Shown: one piece after another, positions 26,868 to 35,800 of the stretch
Position numbering within the stretch: position 1 is the stretch's first letter
Layout of the letters: each line of letters begins with the position of its first letter
Origin: Cypionkella aquatica
GTDB taxonomy: Bacteria > Pseudomonadota > Alphaproteobacteria > Rhodobacterales > Rhodobacteraceae
Length of the DNA: 64,000 nt
Reading direction: 5' to 3'
Assembly: GCF_030161095.1 (NCBI RefSeq)
Contig: NZ_BSPP01000002.1
Location: 124,001-188,000, forward strand
Translations under genes and position numbers: made by a program
The notes under the pieces: generated by a model
The model's database searches: none
Told to the model about the DNA's origin: nothing
Seen by the model: only the letters and a program-made list of their open reading frames with translations

Positions 26868-26876
26868 TCCCAATAG

Positions 26877-26909
26877 GCCCCGGTGCGGACGCCGTGCCGG
26901 GGCTTTCTT
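26877..26909 (+). terminator. Rho-independent terminator after the DUF4394 gene
   Basis: GCCCCGG (26877-26883) pairs with CCGGGGC (26897-26903), followed by TTTCTT at 26904-26909. It is the last host feature before the island's left junction. Confidence 0.82.
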
Positions 26910-26989
26910 GCAGCTTTGGTTGTGCTGCAATGAGGCGGTTAAGCCAGTGCCTGCCGCGCGCTGTATGATGATGATATGTCGGGAAAAAT

Positions 26990-27007
26990 TTGGTCGGAGC
27001 GAGAGGA
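26990..27007. repeat. Left attachment site (partial tRNA-Pro 3' end)
   Basis: This 18-bp direct repeat is identical to 42523-42540. It holds only the last nucleotides of the tRNA, in the same orientation as the intact gene, and it diverges immediately on both sides. Confidence 0.9.
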
Positions 27008-27022
27008 ACATAACCCGGTTTC

Positions 27023-27101
27023 ACTCAACCTTTTGATCTAACTCAACCTATTGACTACAAGCACTTTATAGTAAAATCAGTGTTCCGGTCGACTGTTCCG
27101 G
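27023..27101. repeat. Repeats inside the left island end (candidate recombinase arm sites)
   Basis: ACTCAACCTTTTGA (27023-27036) and ACTCAACCTATTGA (27041-27054) are near-identical direct repeats 18 bases apart. TGTTCCGG occurs at 27081-27088 and 27094-27101 and again near the right end at 42465-42472, with the variant TGCTCCGG at 42439-42446. Repeats shared by both ends are typical of integrase or excisionase arm binding. A weak promoter (TTGACT 27051, TAAAAT 27072) overlaps this region. Confidence 0.5.
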
Positions 27102-27136
27102 GCATGTGTCTCGGAGGGTGATCTTTGGAGAGTATT

Positions 27137-28960
27137 ATGGGCCACATTTCTCATCTGAGCAAGCGCGGTTCCGTCTACTATGCGCGCATTGATGTGCCAG
27201 AAGACCTCGTGACGGTCCTCAAAACACAGACGAGGAAGCTGTCGCTCAAAACTAAGGATCTGGGGCAGGCAAAGCTCAGACTATGGCCTGTGATTGCCGA
27301 GTGGCAACGCGAGTTCGACGATTTGCGCACCCGTCGGGCCTTGGTCGACGCGGACCGCGAACACGCCGTTTGGGATCATCACAAAGCAGTTTTGGAGCGT
27401 GATGAAGTTGAGCGGTCGCAGATGCCAGGAGAAGCAGGAATCGAAGCCATGAGAGCTGATTTGCTGGGGCGCGTGGAAAGGGGCGAGTTCAAGGGGATCG
27501 ACCCACTGTCCATCTTGGAGGCGACAATCGAATTGCAGGTTGCTCAGAGGGCCGGGGAGCTATCTACTACGGCTCGCACTGTCAAATTGACTGAGATGCG
27601 AAAGCACCTTGCGAAGGGCGAAACTGCGCTGATCGCACATGAAGTCGATGAATATCTGCGCGTGAATCGCTTGTTTGTGGAGCCTTCAACCCCTGACTGG
27701 GTGAGCCTCGCTCGGCGCATGATGCGTGCGGAGATCGACGCCTTGGAGCGCACGCTGGAGCGCGACCAAGGCGACTTCTCAGGGCTCCCCCGTGATGTGC
27801 TTGTGAAGCCACCAACTCTTGAACGACGAGCTACGGCTGAAATTGCTGTCGTTGGAGAAAGCATTGCTGAGGCAGTGAAAGCGTTTAAGAAGGAAAATCC
27901 GAGGAACGTCTCTAAAAGCCGAATGAACGAGTCATGTCGCGACATTGGCATCTTTATTGAGACGGTCGGCCCCGGGTTTCCTGTGGCGAAAATCAATAAA
28001 AAGCATGTTCGCGAGTGGAAGGCGCTTTTGATGAAGTATCCAGTGCGTGCGACAGAGGTTGTAGCGTTTCGCGGGATGAGCATTAGCCAGATCGTTATGG
28101 CGAATGATGAGCTAAAGCGGCAGGTGTTGTCCGACAGGACTGTGAATCGCTATCTGTCGAGCCTCTCTGCGTTCTGTTCATGGGCCGAGGTAAACGGCTA
28201 CATTCCGGCAAATCCCTGCACGGGTATGGCCTTGCCGAAGGAACGTCGAGCCACGACGTTGCCCTTCACGAGCGAACAGATGAACATCCTGTTCACATCG
28301 CCGTTGTTCGCAGGAGCACAGAGCGAGACCGAGTGGCGATTAATCTCACGGCCCGGAGATGTGTTGATCCGCGATCACCGCTTTTGGGTGCCGCTTATAA
28401 TGCTTTTCTCCGGTGCGAGGCCCGGAGAGATTGGTCAGTTCGCTGTCAGCGACTTGCGCCAACAGCAGGGGCAGTGGTTTATGCACATCACCATTGAGGG
28501 CGAAACCCACAGCGAGGGGAAGTCGGTCAAAACGCAAGGTTCAATGCGGGTAATCCCCATACATCCTGAACTAGTGCGCCTTGGGTTGCTCAAATACCAT
28601 GCCGAGCGTGTTGAAGCTGGAGACAAGCAACTTTTTCCTGGCGCAAAAAGGAATGAGCGAGGTCAGATGATGGCAGATTTCTCGCGTGAGTTTGGCAAGT
28701 ATCTGGCGCGCATTGGCCTGAAGTAAGCACCTGGCCTCAAGCTTTATTCCTTCCGGCATGGTGCCGCAGATGCTTTGCGAAGGGCAGGTTATTTGGACAA
28801 TCAGTTCGGCTTCATTCTGGGTCACACAGAACAATCCATGACTGGCCGCTACGGCATCATGCCACAGGGTATGCTGGAGCAGCGCGTAGAACTGGTAAAT
28901 GCGATTGCCTATCCGGGTCTCTTCCTCGATCATCTGGTGCCGTCTCTAAATGGAGGGTGA
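27137..28960 (+). pseudogene. Tyrosine recombinase/integrase interrupted by an in-frame TAA
   Basis: This site-specific integrase has an N-terminal DUF6538-like segment (GHISHLSKRGSVYYARIDVPEDL), a SAM-like core-binding region (about residues 235-385) and a catalytic domain with the first Arg in FSGARPGEIGQF (about residue 427). A TAA at 28724-28726 cuts it after GLK, yet the same frame continues uninterrupted to 28960 with the missing catalytic parts: LYSFRHGAAD (Arg-His), LGHT and the terminal Tyr in TGRYGIM. Without these, strand cleavage is impossible. The start at ATG 27137 follows GGAG. The full-length frame would be about 607 residues. A sequencing error at the stop cannot be excluded. 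Confidence 0.85.
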
Positions 28961-29034
28961 GCTGTCCAGAAGTCGCCGGAATTCTTAGGCAGGTGACGAT
29001 GTGTATATGGTGTTAGACTGCGTCGCGCTAAAGT

Positions 29035-30138
29035 TCAGATGTTCAGTTCTTCCTCAGACACAGTCATCAGCAGCTGCACCAAGCCCGTGTTGACGTAGTA
29101 GTTGTTTTTGCCTGCGCGGTGCTTCTCGACAAAGCCGTGTTCGGCCAACGTGTCGAGGTATCGGGCTGCGGTCTGGCGGGCGACTGTCAGATCGTTCAGG
29201 ACGTAGTCGATCCGTGTGTAGGGGTGGCGGAAGAGGTTGTTCAGCAGTTCCTGGCTGTAGAGCTTCGGCAACTCGGCGCGCATCCGGTGCTTGGCGGCGC
29301 GCATCTGATCGCCGATACCCTCGACCAGCCGTAGGGTCGTAGCCGCTGTTTCGGCCACGCCATCGAGCATGAAGATAACCCAGTCTTCCCACGCGCCGTC
29401 GTCACGGACTGCTTGAAGGAGCCGGTAATAGTCAGCCTTGTGCCGCGTAATGTGCCGCGACAGGTAGAGCACCGGAATATCCAGCAGGCCTGTCCGGGTC
29501 AGGTAGAGCACGTTCAGGATGCGGCCGATCCGGCCGTTGCCGTCCGGAAATGGGTGAATGCTCTCGAACTGATGGTGGATCAGTGCCATCTTGATCAGCG
29601 GATCCAGGCTGGACATCTCATCGTCGTTGATGAACCGCTCCAGCGCCGTCATCAGCGCCACGATCTCGTTCGGGTCCTGCGGCGGCACGAAGACGACCTC
29701 TCCGCTGCGTTCGTTCTTCAGCGCGGTGCCGGGGGTTGCGCGGAAGCCGTCGCTGCGGTCTTTCAGCAGCCTGAACATGTCGATCAAGGTCGAGTTCGGG
29801 ATCAGACCGCCAGTCTCTTGCAACCTGCTGTGACCGAGGCGCAGCGCGTCGCGATAGCGTGCAACCTCTTTGGCAGCCGGGGACGGGGGCTCGTCGGGAA
29901 ACACATCGGCCTGGAACAGCTCATCCTGGGTGGTGACAATGTTCTCGACCTCGGATGACGCCTTCGCCTCCTGAAGCGCCAGCGTGTCGATCAGGATGCC
30001 TTGGTTCGGGATCGTCTTAGCGTGGCCTTTGAGGTCTGCCAGTGCTCGGGACGCCCGGTTGAGCGCTTTCAGCACGGCCACTGTTTCCAGTGTCACATCA
30101 GGCGGCATGGTCGGCAGCTTGTATGTCGGTTTTAACAT
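29035..30138 (-). CDS. Fic domain AMP-transferase, class II, with C-terminal winged helix
   Basis: This 367-residue protein has the Fic core motif HPFPDGNGRIGR at residues 195-206 with catalytic His195. An N-terminal Fic_N region carries the autoinhibitory helix motif (S/T)-x3-E-(G/N), visible as SSEVEN at 61-66, which makes it class II. A winged helix follows at the C-terminus (QTAARYLDTLAEHGFVEKHRAGKNNYYVN). It would transfer AMP to a hydroxyl on a target protein when inhibition is relieved. The ATG at 30138 is chosen over a longer frame because the family start MLKPTYKLP fits. Role in the island (toxin, defence or regulation) is unknown. Confidence 0.88.
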   Translation of the reverse strand: MLKPTYKLPTMPPDVTLETVAVLKALNRASRALADLKGHAKTIPNQGILIDTLALQEAKASSEVENIVTTQDELFQADVFPDEPPSPAAKEVARYRDALRLGHSRLQETGGLIPNSTLIDMFRLLKDRSDGFRATPGTALKNERSGEVVFVPPQDPNEIVALMTALERFINDDEMSSLDPLIKMALIHHQFESIHPFPDGNGRIGRILNVLYLTRTGLLDIPVLYLSRHITRHKADYYRLLQAVRDDGAWEDWVIFMLDGVAETAATTLRLVEGIGDQMRAAKHRMRAELPKLYSQELLNNLFRHPYTRIDYVLNDLTVARQTAARYLDTLAEHGFVEKHRAGKNNYYVNTGLVQLLMTVSEEELNI

Positions 30139-30444
30139 GTTGCACTCGACGTGTTCGAAAATCTGGATTTTTCTAACATGACACAGTGAACATGTTCGCG
30201 AAAGGGCTGTTTGGATAACATGAAGGTCTGGCTCGGCGGGCCCATAACCTCCTGTCAACCAAAATGGTCTTTTTAGTTTTTCTTGCTCTGACAAATAGCC
30301 CGTCACCGACTAGCATTTCCTCATCTTTTGCTGAATTGCGGGGGTTGGTTGACACGGACGAACGCAATTTAGTTACGGTGTCAACCAGTTGGATCATAAA
30401 CGAACTGGTTTGTTGCGATAGCGCGGTGACGAATATGGATATGG
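30139..30444. promoter_or_regulatory. Repeat-rich intergenic region upstream of the Fic gene
   Basis: No credible gene is seen in these 306 bases. The palindrome GAACATGTTC lies at 30188-30197, and AACATGTT at 30134-30141 straddles the Fic start, so an AACATGTT-type operator controlling fic is plausible. Farther on, TGGTTGACAC (30346-30355) and GTGTCAACCA (30378-30387) form a perfect 10-bp inverted repeat. A third TGTCAACCA lies at 30253-30261, and AACCAGTT/AACTGGTT pairs at 30383-30410. Confidence 0.5.
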
Positions 30445-30657
30445 TTATGGTGTTGCTCTTGTTTTCACCTCCCAGTCCCTTCCGCGGAGCCTTCTCTGGT
30501 GATCCAACGCGCCCCGGAGCGCCTGCACAACTTCAAGGCTTGGTGGCGGCACGCTATCAAAGCAAATCACCCTAAGGAACTCGACCCAGCCTTCCTCTGC
30601 CTTGGTGAGCGAGCCATCTTGCGGCGCTACGAAGCCTTCGAACATCTTGCGTGTCAT
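30445..30657 (-). CDS. Small hypothetical protein coupled to an HTH regulator
   Basis: This 70-residue protein is of unknown family, mixed charge, with no signal or membrane segment. Its ATG overlaps the stop of the upstream HTH gene by four bases, which argues that it is translated. Two-gene HTH/small-protein modules of this size are common on islands as regulators or toxin-antitoxin-like pairs, but no toxin motif is visible here. Confidence 0.5.
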   Translation of the reverse strand: MTRKMFEGFVAPQDGSLTKAEEGWVEFLRVICFDSVPPPSLEVVQALRGALDHQRRLRGRDWEVKTRATP

Positions 30658-31052
30658 TTGCCGAAAATCCCGCGCAGTGCTGTGCGGGACCGGGCGGTGA
30701 CAAGCGGATCACTGTCTTCGGTGGCGCTGCGGATTTCCTCGATCCAAGCCCGTTCGTTCGCGCTGATCGGCGTTCCCATAATCTCGACGATCGCAGTTGC
30801 AGCGGTGTCACCGACAGCCTGACCGAGTGCAAGCCGCAGAAGGCGTGCCGGGTCGCAGTCCAGTGCAAGCGCGAGGGCCGGAACACGGTCGAGTGGCAGC
30901 TTGGTGCTGCCAGAGCGCAGCATCGAGAGAACGTTTGCATTCAGAAACCCGGCCTCATGCGCGATCTCGGCCTGAGTCTTGGGCTTCAACTCGAGGATGC
31001 GCACCTGGAGGAACTTCGCGAGCGCGGTGTCTTTGTGCGGTTTGATGGTCAT
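30654..31052 (-). CDS. Helix-turn-helix DNA-binding protein (XRE-like)
   Basis: This 132-residue protein has an N-terminal helix-turn-helix at about residues 25-60 (KTQAEIAHEAGFLNANVLSMLRSG followed by KLPLDRVPALALALDCD), the pattern of Cro/CI-type regulators, and a charged C-terminal half without a known domain. AGGACGAG precedes the ATG. It reads away from a symmetrical promoter region with a candidate operator, consistent with autorepression. It is translationally coupled to the small protein gene downstream. Confidence 0.78.
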   Translation of the reverse strand: MTIKPHKDTALAKFLQVRILELKPKTQAEIAHEAGFLNANVLSMLRSGSTKLPLDRVPALALALDCDPARLLRLALGQAVGDTAATAIVEIMGTPISANERAWIEEIRSATEDSDPLVTARSRTALRGIFGK

Positions 31053-31081
31053 GATCTCGTCCTGTTATCAATTTTCATGAC

Positions 31082-31137
31082 CTATTTATAGCGGTGGATG
31101 CGGTGACATGACCGCCGTAAACATCTGTTATAAATAG
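31082..31137. promoter_or_regulatory. Divergent promoter with mirrored -10 boxes and central dyad
   Basis: CTATTTATA (31082-31090) and TATAAATAG (31129-31137) are exact inverted copies that give a TATAAAT-type -10 element on each strand. Between them GCGGT (31100-31104) and ACCGC (31111-31115) form a dyad around GACATG. The arrangement fits one operator controlling the HTH gene on the minus strand and a small plus-strand frame. Confidence 0.6.
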
Positions 31138-31147
31138 AAAATACTGT

Positions 31148-31408
31148 ATGCCGAGCAGCTGGATGAAGTCAGAGGTTGTGTCAGAAGTTGAACTCCAACT
31201 CGTCCCTTTCGCTGTCGTTATCGGCGCAGCTGCTGAGGTTATCATCGTGAAGCAAGCAACCGAGAACTCGATGCCAAGACCGGGACCCGTGGCGTCAAAG
31301 GCCACGAAGCCAGAAGAGATCACTCTGCCCACACCTGAATATGCGGACATGAAAAGTCCTGTAGTTGCAGTGGATGAAATTGAGGAACTCGAGCTGAAAG
31401 CTGCCTAA
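31148..31408 (+). CDS. Small hypothetical protein, possibly leaderless
   Basis: This 86-residue frame starts 11 bases after the plus-strand TATAAATAG box, with no ribosome site, so a leaderless or nearly leaderless mRNA would be needed. It is followed 22 bases later by a strong terminator in the right place. The sequence shows a hydrophobic stretch (LQLVPFAVVIGAAAEVIIV) and an acidic C-terminus. No family is recognised. Support is positional only. Confidence 0.4.
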   Translation: MPSSWMKSEVVSEVELQLVPFAVVIGAAAEVIIVKQATENSMPRPGPVASKATKPEEITLPTPEYADMKSPVVAVDEIEELELKAA

Positions 31409-31429
31409 ACTCGATCTTCGCAGCATGAC

Positions 31430-31462
31430 AAAAGCTCGCCGGTTCAGATCCGGCAAGCTTTT
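31430..31462. terminator. Bidirectional-looking terminator
   Basis: AAAAGCTCGCCGG (31430-31442) pairs with CCGGCAAGCTTTT (31450-31462) with one mismatch and a 7-base loop. T-rich sequence lies on the plus-strand exit. It isolates the HTH module from the nuclease operon. The remaining bases to 31609 hold the presumed operon promoter and an ATCAAGC/GCTTGAT dyad (31517-31539). Confidence 0.75.
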
Positions 31463-31609
31463 AATTTCAATACTTTCACGAGTCCTGTTTGCCATCACCC
31501 GAACGCGAAAAGACAGATCAAGCACCGATAGCGCTTGATTTTGGGCAGCGCGCTGCGAATAATCAATCAGAGCGGCACGCTCGGTGTAGTGACTCGCCCG
31601 ATTTGATAA

Positions 31610-32881
31610 ATGGTGTTTCACAGTTTGGCTTTCCGCTTCATCCATACCGCTGATTTGCATCTAGACTCGCCCTTGGTCTCGCTCGCGCTGCGCAATGCTG
31701 ATCTTGCTGATCAGGTGGGTGTGGCAAGCCGTTCGGCATTGACCAGGATTGTCGACCTGTGTCTGGCCGAGGCCGTTGATGCGCTGCTGATTGCGGGTGA
31801 TCTTTGGGATGGCGGGCTGAGTTCGGCCAAAACTCCACGGTTTCTGAAGCAGGAATTGCTGCGGTTGGACGAGGCGGGCATTCGCTGTTTTATCATCCGG
31901 GGCAATCACGATGCGATCTCAAAGGTCACGCGCGAGCTTGATCCGCCTAGCGGGGCGCGGGTGTTTGGGCCGAAGGCCAAGACCGAAACGTTCGAGGCAG
32001 GCGGCCATCTGATCGCGGTGCATGGCGTCAGCTTTGCCGAGCCTGTGGCACCAGGCAGCCTGTTGCCACTGTATCCTGTGGCGATGGCGGGGGCGTTTAA
32101 CATCGGCATGATGCACAGCAGCCTGAACGGCAGCGTCGGGCATGATGTCTATGCGCCGTGCAGCGTCGCTGATCTGGACGCGCATGGGTATGATTATTGG
32201 GCGCTTGGCCATATTCATCGCAGATCAGAGCATTGTGGCCGTGCAACTGTGGTGATGCCCGGTATCCCGCAGGGCCGTGATATTGGTGAGGCTGGGACTT
32301 GTTCGGTGACGCTAGTGACGGTGGATGATGCGGGCGCTGTGGTGACTGAACAGTGCAGTGTTGCGGCGCTGCGGTTTGATCGGCTGCGCATTGATCTGGC
32401 AGATATGTCTGACTGGGCTGAGGTGATTGAGGCATTGGATGCCGCATTGCGTGACATCGCGCATGTAACACGCCACGAGGCGTATCTGGTGCTGCGCCCG
32501 ATGCTGATGGGGGTGACGCCGCTTGCGTGGCGGATTGCCCGTGATCTGGACCGCTTGACAGAGGAAGCCCATACCATCGCGGCCTCGGTTGGGGGGATCT
32601 GGATCGACAAGTTGGAGAATGGCACCACCTCGCAGGGGGCCGGGATCACCAGTCAGTTGCCTATCGATCTGGTCGGGATCGTTATGGCTGATCTGCCAAA
32701 TGATCCGGCACTTCTGGCGGCCTTGGCCGAAGCTGCGCGCGTGTTGATGCACGATTTGCCGCCCGAGTTACGCGATCTCTTGGGCGATGATGCCGCCGCT
32801 GTTGCCGCCGCGAGTGGTTTGCTGTTGGCGGAGGGCAGTGTGCAGATCGTCGCCCGGCTTGGCGCGGGTGAGGTTGCCTGA
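31610..32881 (+). CDS. Mre11/SbcD-like DNA repair metallophosphoesterase (YhaO-like)
   Basis: This 423-residue calcineurin-like phosphoesterase has all nuclease motifs: D15 and H17 (HTADLHLD), GDLWD at 63-67, GNHD at 98-101, H169 and GHIH at 200-203. A C-terminal capping/partner-binding part follows. It resembles the YhaO branch of the SbcD/Mre11 family, whose members pair with a Rad50-like ATPase. That partner is the next gene, whose ATG overlaps this stop by one base. Predicted activity is Mn-dependent exo/endonuclease on DNA ends. No clear ribosome site precedes 31610; a TTG at 31625 is an alternative. This is the first gene of a three-gene operon on the island. Confidence 0.88.
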   Translation: MVFHSLAFRFIHTADLHLDSPLVSLALRNADLADQVGVASRSALTRIVDLCLAEAVDALLIAGDLWDGGLSSAKTPRFLKQELLRLDEAGIRCFIIRGNHDAISKVTRELDPPSGARVFGPKAKTETFEAGGHLIAVHGVSFAEPVAPGSLLPLYPVAMAGAFNIGMMHSSLNGSVGHDVYAPCSVADLDAHGYDYWALGHIHRRSEHCGRATVVMPGIPQGRDIGEAGTCSVTLVTVDDAGAVVTEQCSVAALRFDRLRIDLADMSDWAEVIEALDAALRDIAHVTRHEAYLVLRPMLMGVTPLAWRIARDLDRLTEEAHTIAASVGGIWIDKLENGTTSQGAGITSQLPIDLVGIVMADLPNDPALLAALAEAARVLMHDLPPELRDLLGDDAAAVAAASGLLLAEGSVQIVARLGAGEVA

Positions 32882-35800
32882 TGCGTTTGGAAGGTTTGGA
32901 TCTGACCCGTTATGGCCGCTTTACCGAGGCAAAGCTGGCGTTTCCCGCACCTGCCCCCGGTGGCGCTGATCTGCATGTGATCTTTGGCCCGAACGAGGCC
33001 GGCAAATCGACGCTGTTCTCGGCTTGGCTGGATTTCCTTTACGGTATCCCGCTGCGTAGCCGTTACGACTTCAAACATGCCGGGCCCACGATGCGGATCG
33101 GCGCACAGATCAGCCATGCCGGGGGTGTGCTGGATCTGGCGCGGCAAAAGCGCACCGGCTCCAGTTTGCTGGATGCGCATGAGGCTGTGGTTCCCGATAC
33201 TTTGTTGCAATCGGCGTTGGGCGGGCTTTCGCGCGAAGGCTATATGGCGATGTTTTCGCTGGATGATGACACGCTTGAAAAGGGCGGCGAGGGTATTCTT
33301 GCCAGCCGCGGCGATCTGGGCGAGATGCTGTTTTCGGCCAGCGCCGGGCTTGCCGGACTTGGCCCGCAGCTTGCGGCAATCCGGGCCGAGTTAGACGGCT
33401 TTCACCGCGCCGGGGGCCGCAAGGGCGTGGTGTATGAGGCAAAGACCCGGCTGGCCGAGTTGGATCGCCAGCGGCGCGCGCTGGATACCTCGGCTGCGAC
33501 CTATCAGCGCTTGGGGCGCGAAGTGGTTGTGGCCGAGCGGGATTGGACCACTGCACGCGATGCCGAAGCGGCAATCAGCCAGGCCCTGCGCGATCTGCAA
33601 GATGCGCTGGCCGTGTTGCCGTTGCGCGACCGTCTGGCGCGGCTAGAGGCCGATCATGCCCCGCTTGCGCATTTGCCTGACGCTGCTGATGCGGTGGTGC
33701 AGAACCATCAGGCGCTGGATGAGGCCCGCAACGCATTGGCCAGCCGGATCGCTGACCGTGCCGCGCGGATCGAGACATTGGCTGCCCGCAGCGCCGCGTT
33801 GACGCCAGACGCCGCGATCTTGGGCGTGCGGGATGCAATCTTGTCGGCTGATGCGCTGCGTTCGGCGCATGACACCGCCGTGCAGGATTTGCCGCGGCGT
33901 CGCGATGAGGCGGCAAGCGTCGAGACGGCGTTGCGCGAAACGCTTGTGCGTTTGGGTCGGCCGGGTGCTGCTGTTGAGCCGCTGTTGCTTGACCCGGTGC
34001 GGCTTAGCGCGTTGCGTGGCTTGCTGGCCGAACGCTCGGGCGTCGTCACCGCTGTTGAGCGTGCGAGGGGCGAGGCCGCGAATGCCAAGGCCAAACTGGA
34101 AGCTGCGCAAACCCGTCTTGGTGATCCTGGCACACCCGAGGATCTTGCGGGTTTGCAGGCGTTGCTGACGCGGTTTCGCACGGCAGATCCAAGTGGTGTT
34201 TTGCGTATGGCGTTGCGTGACCGAGACGCCTGCGCGGCGCAGATGCAAGCGGCGCTACAAACGCTTGTGCCGTGGCAGGATGAAGCCGATGCGCTGGCTG
34301 CGTTGGCGGTTCCAGCCAGTTGGCAGGTTGAGGCATGGGTTGCTGATGCGGAACGCACACGCCAAGCGGTGACGGATACCGAGCGCGCGCTGCAACAGGC
34401 GCAATCAGCCCATGCCAGTGCCGAGGCGTTGGCAGGGCAGGCGGCTGAGGTAGCAGCGGGAGTCACTTTAGCTGAGGCGGCTGCGGCGCGCAGCCAGCGC
34501 GAAGCCCACTGGGCCGCCCACCGCGCTGATTTGAAGTCTGCAAGTGCCGATGCCTTTGAAGCAGCACTGCGGCAGGATGATCAGATTGCTGCACTTTTGG
34601 CCGACACGATGGCGCGGGCGCGGTTGGGCGCGGCAGATGCCACGCGGCGCGTCGAGCTGGCGGCGGCGGTGTCTGCGGCGCAAGATCAGTTGGCGCAGGC
34701 CTACGCTGCACGCGATGCGCTTACCGCGACGCTTGACGCCACCTGTGCCGCGCTTGGTTTGCCGGGGGCCGCGTTGGCAGACTTGCGCCGCTGGCTTGAT
34801 CTGCGGATTGCAGCGCTGGGTGTGCGCGCGGCGCTGCGGCAGGCCGAGGATACTCTGGCCCGCGCTGAGGCAGATTTGCGGGCTGCCACATCGGCGTTGC
34901 AGGCCACACTTGGGCTTGCCCCCGATCACGGCGGTTTTGATGCGCTTTGGGCGAGTGCCACCGCACGGCTGGACGCCTCCGACAAGCACCGCGATGCGCG
35001 CCGACAACTTTCCGAATTGCAGGCTGATCTGCAAGACCGCGCAAAAGATCACGCCACCGCAGAGGCCAATGCAACGGCATGGCTGGCCGCGTGGCAGACC
35101 GCCTGTGCCAGCACTTCGCTTGCAGGGCTGCCCGCTGACAGCGCAGGCTTGGGCAATATGCTTGATCTTCTGGATGCGTTGGGGCGCGATGCAGCGCTGC
35201 TCGCCGGATTGTCGGACCGCATTGGCAAGATGGAGCAGAACCGCGCAGGCTTTCGCGATGCAGTGGCGCTGATCCTGTCGGCGATCCAACTGCCGCCTGA
35301 AACACCTTGGGTGGAACTGCCTGCGCGTCTGCGCCAGGCCGAAGATGCCAGCACAAAGCTGGTCGAACTGTCGCGCAATCTGGCCGATGATCGTGACGCG
35401 CAGGGGCAAGATCAGCGGCAGGCTGAAGCCAATGCCCTGGCGTTAAGCGCATTGGGCGCGGCCGTTGGCTGGGCAGAAGGTGGTGGCAGCCTTGGCAGCC
35501 ATGTCGCGGATTGCCAGCGCGCAGCGCGGTTGCGACATGATGTTATCGGCCTGCGCGCTGATCTTGCCAACCGTCCAGAGCCCACCGAGGGCTTGGATAT
35601 CAACGCCTTGACAGCACAAGAGGCTGCGACACAGGCAGCGTTGGAGTTGCGGCACAGCGAAACGCAGGCCGCTTTCGCCCTCCTACTTGAAGCAAAGCGT
35701 CAACTAAGCGCGGTGGGCGGCGATGATGCCGTGGCGCGCCTTGAAGCTGAACGTGCCAATCTGCTGAACGCACTGCGCGACGGCGCGCAGGCGCATCTGG

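Noticed and set aside
26271-27011. 246-codon minus-strand frame crossing the left island junction
   Set aside because: Antisense of the DUF4394 gene and its terminator; extends across an attachment repeat and shows no domain.
30264-30575. 103-codon plus-strand frame opposite the small HTH-coupled gene
   Set aside because: It spans a repeat-rich gene-free region and then the antisense of a coupled gene; composition is low-complexity and no start signal is present.
31295-31660. 121-codon minus-strand frame between the HTH module and the nuclease operon
   Set aside because: It overlaps a strong terminator and the start of the nuclease gene, has no ribosome site and no recognisable domain.
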